Shown here: positions 26,941 to 34,895 of the stretch, one piece after another
How the letters are laid out: each line of letters starts with the position of its first letter
How positions within the stretch are numbered: position 1 is the first letter of the stretch
Assembly: GCF_003425985.1 (NCBI RefSeq)
Contig: NZ_CP022985.1
Location: 1,835,501-1,899,500, forward strand
Direction of reading: 5' to 3'
Source of the DNA: Mariniflexile sp. TRM1-10
GTDB taxonomy: Bacteria; Bacteroidota; Bacteroidia; Flavobacteriales; Flavobacteriaceae
DNA: 64,000 nt
Translations under genes and position numbers: made by a program
The notes under the pieces: model-generated
Told to the model about the DNA's origin: nothing
What the model saw: only the letters and a program-made list of their open reading frames with translations
Databases searched by the model: none

Positions 26941-26980
26941 AAAAACCTTGTGTTTCTAGTAAATACGAGGTTTTTTATTT
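26941..26980 (+). terminator. Terminator after tRNA-Ala
   Basis: A stem (aaaaaccttg... against ...acgaggtttttt) with a loop of about 12 bases is followed by T-rich sequence right after the tRNA CCA end. Confidence 0.7.
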
Positions 26981-27239
26981 TTTGGGAATGTTTTGGTTGA
27001 CAATTTTCTATGTTACTCTTACTTCAATTTTCATACTTTCATAGTGTGACCTCAAATGTTTCAATGATGGAATCTCAAAAAGAACGACTTTCAGTAGCAT
27101 TGAAAAAGTAGCATAAAATTTAGAATTAGGTAAAATAAACCAAGATTGTTTAAAAATAATAATCCATACAAAAACCATACAAAAGCGTTTTTATGCCTTA
27201 TTTTTATTAACTTAGTAACACAACAATACGTGTTTTGTT
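26981..27239. other. 259-base gene-free gap before the PUL regulator
   Basis: I see no complete gene. Around 27064-27111 a short frame MMESQKERLSVALKK ends in TAG; it could be the decayed tail of an integrase or another gene, but is too short to judge. A direct repeat ccatacaaaa lies at 27161-27184. No copy of the tRNA 3' end, which would mark an island boundary, is found in the window. Confidence 0.35.
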
Positions 27240-30056
27240 TTGAAACCAACCAAACTAATTTTTTCTTTATTAATATTTTGTATTTGTTTTTATTTAGAAT
27301 CTCAAGAAAAACCACCAATAGAAGTTTATACACCAACCGACTATGGTGCTGAAAACCAAAATTGGTCCATATCCCAATCTAAAGACAAATACATTTATGT
27401 AGCAAATAACAAAGGGCTTTTGGAGTTTAACGGAGCCAAATGGACCCTCTACGTTTCTTTAAACCAAACAACCATTAGGTCTGTTAATGTCATAGAGGAT
27501 CTTATTTACACGGGTAGTTATAGGGAATTCGGCTATTGGGAACAAAACATTTATGGAACGCTAAAATACACATCACTTTCACAAAAGCTGAATATCCCTT
27601 TTCTCGACGACGAAGAAATTTGGAACATAATTGCTATTGATGATTGCATTTTATTTCAATCATTAAGCAGGATATACATATACAACCAGCAAACACAGGC
27701 ATATTCCATAATAGAATCAGACACTACCATCTATAAAATATTTAAGGTTAATGAAAGCATTTATTTTCAAAAAGTTAAAGAAGGTGTTTACGAAATAGAA
27801 AATGGTAAACCTAAATTAGTCTCAAATAATAGTATTTTAAAAGAAAATCTACTTGTAAATATATTTTACCATAACGATACTATTTTATTTGAAACGGAAG
27901 ATGCCGGTTTTTATCAATTAATAGATGGCGAACTTAATAAATGGAACATCCCTGCAAACGAAACCCTATCAAGAATTAGAATCTACAACAGCATCCAATT
28001 AAAAGACAAAAGTTTTTTGCTAGGCAGTATTTCAAACGGCATTATTCATCTCACGCCAGAAGGTCATATTAATTATCAAATAGACCAAACCAGTGGGTTA
28101 AGCAATAACACGGTATTATCTGTTTTTGAAGATTTAGAAAACAATATTTGGCTAGGATTGGAAAACGGCATCAATTGTATAAACATAAAGTCGCCATTCA
28201 GAATTTATAATGACAAAAAGGGGAATATTGGCTCGATAAACGCTTCGATAAATTTTAATGGTTACTTGTATTTGGGAACCAATCAAGGCTTGTTTTATAA
28301 AAAAGTAGAAGACAATTCAACGGTATTTACGCTATTGGAAGGTACTCAGGGTGCCGTTTGGTGCTTAACAAATATTGACAATACCCTTTTTTGTGGGCAT
28401 AATTCAGGAACTTTTGTCGTAAACGGTACTAAAGCTGATTTGGTTTTAGATGTATTAGGAACCTGGGGCATAAAAAAAATTGATACTAGAAACGATTTAT
28501 TACTTCAAGGAAATTATAATGGCCTTAATGTTATTGAAAACGTTAATGGAAGCTGGAAGCTTAGGAACAAAATTAAAGGCTTTGATATTTCAAGCAGGTA
28601 TTTTGAAATCCTTAATCCCACAGAAGTACTTGTTAGTCACGAATATAAGGGGGTTTTTAAAGTAACGCTAGACAGCAATTTAACCAAAGCCATACGTATT
28701 GACCAAGACCTATCTGTTTCAAAAGGGGCTAAATCAAGCCTTGTTAAATACCAAAATGATATTTTATATAGCTATAAAGAAGGTGTTTTCAAATACAATA
28801 AAAAACAACAAAAATTTATTAAAGACACTATTTATAGCGAGTTATTCAATAAAGAAAACTATACATCTGGAAAACTAGTTGTAGATACCAAATCCAATAA
28901 GTTATGGGGTTTTTCAAAATACAATATTAGCTATATAGCCCCAAGAAAGTTAAGCGATGTTCCAAAAATCAACACCATTTCATTACCAATTAACCTAAGA
29001 AATGATGTGTCTGGTTATGAAAACATAACGTATATAAAAGACAACTTGTATTTGTATGGTACATCGCAAGGTTATATTTTGATTGACTTAGATAAAATGA
29101 TTGATACAACCTTCAAAATTAGTCTTAATTCAATTTCCACAAGCACCTATAAGCACGAATATAAATTTAATTTAATTAATAAAAACGAAGCAGGTGTCTT
29201 TAAAAATAACGAAAACAATATTGAATTTGAATTTAGCATACCAGAGTATAAAAAATATATAGTAGCCGAATATCAATTTAAATTAGATGGTATTTATAAC
29301 GAGTGGAGTAAATGGTCAACGAGTTCAAATGCTTTATTTGAAAACCTGCCTCATGGCAACTACACTTTTTATGTTAGAGCACGATTGGGGAATCAGTTTT
29401 CCGAAAATACAGAAACCTATTCATTTACGGTAGAAAGGCCTTGGTACATATCTAATATAGCCATTGCGGGATATTTGTTTCTTATTCTACTTTTCTCATT
29501 ACTAATGCACAACATATACAAACGTTATTATAGAAAACAAAGAGAAAAATTACTAGAAAAAACACAACAAGAGTTAGAACTAAAAGAACTCGAGAACAAG
29601 CAGCAGCTAATGCATTTTAACAATGATAAGCTAAGACAAGATATTGAAAACAAAAACAGGGAATTGGGCATTTCAACTATGAGCTTAATTAAAAAGAATG
29701 AGTTTTTAAACACTATTAAAAAAGAATTGCTCAAGGCTCAAGATAACAAAAACCTAAAACAGGTTATAAAAATCATAGATAGAAACTTAAATAATACTGA
29801 TGATTGGCATGCCTTTGAAGAAGCTTTTAACAATGCCGATAAGGATTTCCTTAAAAAAATAAAATCGATACACCCTTCTTTAACATCCAACGATTTACGC
29901 CTTTGTGCTTACCTAAGACTTAATTTATCTTCAAAAGAAATAGCACCACTACTAAACATTTCGGCAAGAAGTGTAGAAGTTAAACGGTATCGACTACGAA
30001 AAAAAATGAATTTGGAGCACGACGACAGCTTAACAGATTATATTTTAAAAATATAA
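27240..30056 (+). CDS. Membrane-spanning propeller/triple-Tyr regulator with LuxR-type HTH
   Basis: This 938-aa sensor probably controls the adjacent glycan locus. In order: a signal/anchor segment (residues 1-22), a large periplasmic beta-propeller with two-component-regulator-propeller repeats (e.g. SVFEDLENNIWLGLENGINC), a Y_Y_Y domain (about 670-733), one membrane helix (about 738-760), a coiled coil rich in Glu/Lys, and a C-terminal LuxR-type helix-turn-helix (LSSKEIAPLLNISARSVEVKRYRLRKKM). No kinase or receiver domain is present, so it acts as a one-component transmembrane activator. Start is TTG at 27240; no ATG fits the signal peptide. It may bind sites in the 223-base gap before susC. 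Confidence 0.85.
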   Translation: MKPTKLIFSLLIFCICFYLESQEKPPIEVYTPTDYGAENQNWSISQSKDKYIYVANNKGLLEFNGAKWTLYVSLNQTTIRSVNVIEDLIYTGSYREFGYWEQNIYGTLKYTSLSQKLNIPFLDDEEIWNIIAIDDCILFQSLSRIYIYNQQTQAYSIIESDTTIYKIFKVNESIYFQKVKEGVYEIENGKPKLVSNNSILKENLLVNIFYHNDTILFETEDAGFYQLIDGELNKWNIPANETLSRIRIYNSIQLKDKSFLLGSISNGIIHLTPEGHINYQIDQTSGLSNNTVLSVFEDLENNIWLGLENGINCINIKSPFRIYNDKKGNIGSINASINFNGYLYLGTNQGLFYKKVEDNSTVFTLLEGTQGAVWCLTNIDNTLFCGHNSGTFVVNGTKADLVLDVLGTWGIKKIDTRNDLLLQGNYNGLNVIENVNGSWKLRNKIKGFDISSRYFEILNPTEVLVSHEYKGVFKVTLDSNLTKAIRIDQDLSVSKGAKSSLVKYQNDILYSYKEGVFKYNKKQQKFIKDTIYSELFNKENYTSGKLVVDTKSNKLWGFSKYNISYIAPRKLSDVPKINTISLPINLRNDVSGYENITYIKDNLYLYGTSQGYILIDLDKMIDTTFKISLNSISTSTYKHEYKFNLINKNEAGVFKNNENNIEFEFSIPEYKKYIVAEYQFKLDGIYNEWSKWSTSSNALFENLPHGNYTFYVRARLGNQFSENTETYSFTVERPWYISNIAIAGYLFLILLFSLLMHNIYKRYYRKQREKLLEKTQQELELKELENKQQLMHFNNDKLRQDIENKNRELGISTMSLIKKNEFLNTIKKELLKAQDNKNLKQVIKIIDRNLNNTDDWHAFEEAFNNADKDFLKKIKSIHPSLTSNDLRLCAYLRLNLSSKEIAPLLNISARSVEVKRYRLRKKMNLEHDDSLTDYILKI

Positions 30057-30279
30057 CCACACAACAAGTGTGGTATTTACCTATACAACACCACAACATT
30101 CACGGTATTTGAGTATAAAAAAATAAAATTCTTAAAATACATTTTTCTTAACAACGACCTTAATTATTGGTGTTTTCTTAAAAATACCAGTCTTTTTTTG
30201 TCATGTATATTTTTTGTTATGGTTAATTATTACAATACGTCATGCTATAGAATTAAATTTACTAAAACTAAAAAACTAA
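30057..30279. promoter_or_regulatory. Control region between regulator and susC
   Basis: The gap holds a small hairpin ccacac/gtgtgg (30057-30073) and a GGTgTTTT-ctta-AAAAtACC inverted repeat (30169-30188). GGTATTT also occurs at 30072 and 30109. These are operator candidates for the upstream regulator. A weak TATATTTTTTG lies at 30206. Confidence 0.4.
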
Positions 30280-33200
30280 ATGTATATGAGACATTATCTC
30301 TTTAAAGTTCTTGTTTTATTTTTCATTGCATATTCAAGTGCGCAAAATGTAAATGTAAGCGGGATAACTCTAGACCAAAGTGGCATGCCTATTCCTGGAG
30401 TAAACATACTTGTAAAAGATACAAGTAAAGGAACTACTTCCGATTTTGATGGTAACTTTATTATCACAGATGTTAAATTAGGTTCTACGCTAACCATTAG
30501 TTATATAGGCTATGTTACACAAGAAATTAAGGTTGCTGATAATTCAAAATTAACGATTCAACTTCAGGAAGACTTAGCTAAGTTAGACGAAGTTGTAGTT
30601 ATTGGTTATGGAACGCAAACCAAAAAAGAAATTACAGGAGCCGTAAGCGTTGTTTCTAGCGAAAGTATCGAAGCCTTAAAGCCCACACGAATTGAACAGG
30701 CGTTACAGGGGCAAGTTGCGGGTGTTACTATTACTTCGCAATCTGGCACGCCGGGTGGAGCCTCTACAATAAGTATTAGAGGGGTTTCTACAAATGGTGA
30801 TAACAGACCATTAATTTTAGTTGATGGCAATGTTATTGAAGATTTAAGTGTTTTAAACCCTAGCGATATTGAAAGTATTAACATACTTAAAGATGCTACA
30901 GCGGGTATTTATGGTGTAAGAGCTGCTAATGGTGTGATACTTATAACAACCAAAACAGGGCGCAAAGAAATGCCTATTACGGTAGAATATAATGCCTATG
31001 GTGGTTTTCAACAAACGACACGTAAAATCCCTGTACTAAATGCTACAGAATATGGTGCTATTGTTAACGAAGCCTATGCGGCTGGAGGCAATACGCCACC
31101 TTTTTCTAATTTGGCAGACTTAGGTGTGGGTACAGATTGGCAAGATTTGGTTTTTGAAAATGCGCCGATTACCAACCACAATATGTCGTTTCGCGGGGGT
31201 GGTAAAAAATCTGCTTATTCCTATAGTGGTTCTTTTTTAACCCAAGATGGAATCGTTGGAGGAAATAAATCAAACTTTACACGTTTCACAAATAATGTAA
31301 GCTACAATTTAGACTTTTTAGAGCATTTTAAATGGACGTCGGGTCTTACTTTAATGAGAACCAACAAAAGAAACCTTCCTGAAAACTCTAATTCTTCGGT
31401 GCTTTTTAATGCTATTAATATGGCACCAACCTTTACGATGTACGATGAAAATGGCGATTATACTCTAGCCGAAGGTTTAGGAGGTGAGGTTATCAACCCC
31501 TTAGCTCAAATAGATGATACTTATGATAGAGGTAAAGTTATGAAATTAAGCGGAAATGCTGGTTTAGCTTATAATTTCCTAGATCATTTTACGGTACAAT
31601 CTAATATTCAATTTAACTATTCTGAAGTATCATCTAAGGTATTTAATCCTATTGCATATTTTGGAAGTGGAAAAAATAGCAATGTTGATAGAAGCAGTGT
31701 TTTTGAAGGTTTAAATTATTATAGAGATTATACATTTGATGCCTTTGTTAAATATGAAAACAAAATAAACGACATTCATAACATTAATGTACTGTTAGGA
31801 ACATCGGTATTTAAAACAACAGGCGAGTTTACTGGAGCAACAGGATTCGATATTATTGATAATAATATAGTAAATGCCAATTTAGATGAAACATCTGATA
31901 TTGAAAATATTAACCGATTTACAGGCAGAAATCCAACTTTTGATTCTAGATTGCTATCCTATTTCACAAGATTACAGTACGATTACAAAGGAAAATATTT
32001 ACTTTCTGCAGTAGTTAGACGCGATGGCTCCACCAAATTCGGACCCAAAAATAGATTTGGTATTTTCCCTTCTGGCTCTATTGGATGGATAGTTTCTGAG
32101 GAAGATTTTTTTAAAAACCACTCATTTATTAATCTATTAAAAGTTAGAGCGTCTTACGGTATTTTAGGTAATGACAGAATTCCAGATTATAGATATGTTT
32201 CTTTATTAAATGGTGAAGGCACTTATATTTTTGATGATATTGAGTTTATTGGTACTGCAAGTGGTGGTATTGCTAATCCTGAAATTAGATGGGAAAAGCA
32301 AAAAACCTTCGATATTGGTTTAGACCTTCGTTTTTTAGATAATAAAATAGATGTCACTACAGATTATTTTAAAAGAAGAACAGAAGATTTATTGGTAATT
32401 CCAGAAGTATCCGGTTTATTGGGTACTGGTGGCGCACCAGTAGTTAATGGTGGTACTGTTGAAAACTCAGGGGTTGAATTTGCAATAGGTTACTCTGAAA
32501 ATTTTAGTAGTAATTTCAAGTTTAACATAAAATACAATGTAACCTATTTAAAAAATAAAGTGCTATTTGTTGATACTGATACAGGCTTTTTAACCGGCGG
32601 TGGTTTTGGTATTAGTCAACCAGCGCCATCTAGAATGGAAGCAGGATTCCCCATGGGTTATTTTTATGGCTACAAAACCGATGGTGTTTTTCAAACCCAA
32701 GCAGACATTGATGCTTCAGCGGTTGGAGATATTGTGCCAGAACCAGGCGATATTAAGTATGTAGATAGAAATAATGATGGCGTTATTACAGATGATGATA
32801 GAGGCAATATAGGTAAGCCATTGCCAGATGCTACCATGGGTCTTAACATCTCTATAGATTATAAAAATTTTGATTTTGCAGCTTATGCATTTGCATCTGT
32901 TGGAAACGATATTGTTCGTAATTACGAACGTGGACAACAATTAACGAATAGAACCAATTCATATTTAGCGCGTTGGACTGGAGAAGGTACAAGTAATACA
33001 TTTCCTAGAGTGTCTAACGGAGCAACGCCTAATGGGCTGTTTTCAGATTTTTATGTTGAAGATGGTTCTTTTGTTCGTTTGCAAAACGTGCAATTAGGCT
33101 ATACATTTTCCGATAAACTTTTACAAAATTCCAAAATAAGCAAACTTCGTATTTATGTATCTGCAAACAATTTATTTACACTTACAGAATACAAAGGTTT

Positions 33201-33303
33201 CGATGCTACTGCTTCCAGCGGAGCACCTCTTGGAGGTGGTATAGACCAAGGGTTTTATCCTAGTGCTAAAACATTTTTATTAGGAATTAACTTAAAACTT
33301 TAA
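30280..33303 (+). CDS. SusC/RagA family TonB-dependent outer membrane transporter
   Basis: This 1007-aa outer-membrane protein imports oligosaccharides in complex with SusD. It has a signal peptide (to about residue 21), a CarboxypepD_reg-like domain (VSGITLDQSGMPIPGVNILVKDTSKGTTSDFDGNF), then the plug with TRIEQALQGQVAGV and SIRGVST, and a long beta-barrel ending in a phenylalanine/leucine-rich C-terminal strand. MYMRHY and MRHY (30286) are both possible starts. susD begins 9 bases downstream. It follows the regulator and heads the PUL transcript. Confidence 0.95.
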   Translation: MYMRHYLFKVLVLFFIAYSSAQNVNVSGITLDQSGMPIPGVNILVKDTSKGTTSDFDGNFIITDVKLGSTLTISYIGYVTQEIKVADNSKLTIQLQEDLAKLDEVVVIGYGTQTKKEITGAVSVVSSESIEALKPTRIEQALQGQVAGVTITSQSGTPGGASTISIRGVSTNGDNRPLILVDGNVIEDLSVLNPSDIESINILKDATAGIYGVRAANGVILITTKTGRKEMPITVEYNAYGGFQQTTRKIPVLNATEYGAIVNEAYAAGGNTPPFSNLADLGVGTDWQDLVFENAPITNHNMSFRGGGKKSAYSYSGSFLTQDGIVGGNKSNFTRFTNNVSYNLDFLEHFKWTSGLTLMRTNKRNLPENSNSSVLFNAINMAPTFTMYDENGDYTLAEGLGGEVINPLAQIDDTYDRGKVMKLSGNAGLAYNFLDHFTVQSNIQFNYSEVSSKVFNPIAYFGSGKNSNVDRSSVFEGLNYYRDYTFDAFVKYENKINDIHNINVLLGTSVFKTTGEFTGATGFDIIDNNIVNANLDETSDIENINRFTGRNPTFDSRLLSYFTRLQYDYKGKYLLSAVVRRDGSTKFGPKNRFGIFPSGSIGWIVSEEDFFKNHSFINLLKVRASYGILGNDRIPDYRYVSLLNGEGTYIFDDIEFIGTASGGIANPEIRWEKQKTFDIGLDLRFLDNKIDVTTDYFKRRTEDLLVIPEVSGLLGTGGAPVVNGGTVENSGVEFAIGYSENFSSNFKFNIKYNVTYLKNKVLFVDTDTGFLTGGGFGISQPAPSRMEAGFPMGYFYGYKTDGVFQTQADIDASAVGDIVPEPGDIKYVDRNNDGVITDDDRGNIGKPLPDATMGLNISIDYKNFDFAAYAFASVGNDIVRNYERGQQLTNRTNSYLARWTGEGTSNTFPRVSNGATPNGLFSDFYVEDGSFVRLQNVQLGYTFSDKLLQNSKISKLRIYVSANNLFTLTEYKGFDATASSGAPLGGGIDQGFYPSAKTFLLGINLKL

Positions 33304-33312
33304 TTAAGCGAT

Positions 33313-34794
33313 ATGAAAAATTTTAAAACTATAAATATCCTTGTTTCATTTGTTTTTATAACCATGTTTTCGTGTGCTGACGATTTTATTGACGTGGCTT
33401 CACAAGATGTAAACTCTGAGGATTTTTTCAATACCGAAGCAGATTATCAAGAAGCTTTAATTGCGGCATACGATTATTTACAAGCAACAGCACAACAATT
33501 TCAAGTAGCCGAAATAGCTTCAGATAATACACTGGCAGGTGGTGAAAGTGCCACGGACACACCAGGAATTCAAGAAATTGACGACATGATTCATACACCC
33601 GTTAATGCCCAATTAAGAAATATTTGGACATGGATGTACACAGGAGTTAATCGTACCAATTATATCATGGAATTTAAAGATAAGATTGAGTTTTCAAACA
33701 AAACTAGTGTATTGGCCCAAACCAGATTTTTAAGAGCCTTTTATTATTTTGAATTGGTAAAATGGTTTGGTGATGTGCCTTTAGCAGTAGATAAGCGCAT
33801 ACAGTTCGGTGATCAATTCGGAATAGAAAGAACCCCTAAAGCTGAAGTTTACGCTCAAATAGAAGAAGATTTAATTTTTGCTGCTGCTAATCTTCCGTAC
33901 ACCCAAAGTCAAACGGGAAGAATAACAAAAGGTGCTGCCGAAGCTTTATTAGGTAAAGCGTATTTGTATCAAGAAAAATTTAGTGAAGCTGCAACCGTAT
34001 TGGAAAATCTAATTAACAATGGACCGCATGATTTATTATCTTCAGATATCGCCCCATTAATGTGGGAGAACGAATATGAAAATAATATAGAGTCGGTTTT
34101 TGAAATACAATATTCAGATGTTGATGGTGGCTCTTACGATTGTTTTCAATGTTTAGAAGGTAACTACGCCGTTGGCTTTAACGGAGTAAGAGGCTATGTA
34201 GGGCCCGTTTTCGATTTTGGATACAGCTTTAATGTACCTACGCAAGATGTCGTAGATGCTTTTGAAGATGGCGATATTAGATTAGACTATTCCATTTTAG
34301 ATATTGAAAAATGGATAGAAGAAAATCCAACAGCCAGTTATAATGAAGATGCTGGATATGAACAAACAGGCTATTATAATAGAAAATACATAGCTCGTTT
34401 AGGAGATGCCAACCGTCCTGATGCTGCGCTTACAAACCCAAATAACACAAGGGTTATACGCTTTGCGGATGTGCTACTAATGGCTGCCGAAGCATTAAAC
34501 AGAGGTGGTATTAGTGATACAAGAGCTCAAAATTATTTAAACAAAGTTCGTAATAGAGCCACATTAGGCAATGTTGCAACTACTGGAGCTAACCTAACAA
34601 ACGATATTTATAAAGAACGTCGTGTTGAATTAGTGGGTGAAGGGCATCGTTTCTTCGATTTGGTTAGAACAGGAAGAGCAGCCCAAGCAATACCAGGTTT
34701 TCAAGCTGGGAAACATGAACTTTTTCCAATTCCTATTCAAGAAATAGAATTGTCAGGCGGTACTTGGACACAAAACCCAGGATACCAAAACTAA
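33313..34794 (+). CDS. SusD/RagB family nutrient-binding lipoprotein
   Basis: SusD is the surface lid of the SusC channel and binds glycan. The lipoprotein signal ends with FSCADDFID. The acidic residues after the cysteine (ADDFI) fit the flavobacterial surface-export signal. The TPR-like helices of the family (ARFLRAFYYFELVKWFGDVPL, LLGKAYLY, FADVLLMAAEALN, YLNKVRNRA, ERRVELVGEGHRFFDLVRTG) are all visible. Length is 493 aa. The genes that follow are in the same operon, and a leader element lies just after its stop. Confidence 0.95.
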   Translation: MKNFKTINILVSFVFITMFSCADDFIDVASQDVNSEDFFNTEADYQEALIAAYDYLQATAQQFQVAEIASDNTLAGGESATDTPGIQEIDDMIHTPVNAQLRNIWTWMYTGVNRTNYIMEFKDKIEFSNKTSVLAQTRFLRAFYYFELVKWFGDVPLAVDKRIQFGDQFGIERTPKAEVYAQIEEDLIFAAANLPYTQSQTGRITKGAAEALLGKAYLYQEKFSEAATVLENLINNGPHDLLSSDIAPLMWENEYENNIESVFEIQYSDVDGGSYDCFQCLEGNYAVGFNGVRGYVGPVFDFGYSFNVPTQDVVDAFEDGDIRLDYSILDIEKWIEENPTASYNEDAGYEQTGYYNRKYIARLGDANRPDAALTNPNNTRVIRFADVLLMAAEALNRGGISDTRAQNYLNKVRNRATLGNVATTGANLTNDIYKERRVELVGEGHRFFDLVRTGRAAQAIPGFQAGKHELFPIPIQEIELSGGTWTQNPGYQN

Positions 34795-34800
34795 AAATAA

Positions 34801-34881
34801 GATATGAAACACCCATGGAAAAACGCTTCACACATGAGGATGATTACACAAGGGGTGTTTCATATGATCTTTAAAAAACAA
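34801..34881 (+). promoter_or_regulatory. Leader element, copy B (inside the PUL operon)
   Basis: This is the best-paired of the four related leaders. Bases 34802-34814 pair perfectly (13 bp) with 34853-34865. The right arm contains CATATG (34861-34866), which is complementary to the start region of the next gene (34893-34898), so the arm can pair with either. An upstream ORF of 31 codons starts at 34804 and ends at TGA 34897-34899, overlapping the lipoprotein ATG as ATGA. Confidence 0.7.
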
Positions 34882-34895
34882 TTTAATAGTTACAT

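Noticed and set aside
27240-30056. Hybrid two-component system
   Set aside because: No histidine kinase, ATPase or receiver domain exists between the membrane helix and the HTH.
34828-34856. MS2-operator-like sequence acatgaggatgattac in leader copy B
   Set aside because: Similarity is limited to a few bases and does not fold into the operator hairpin.
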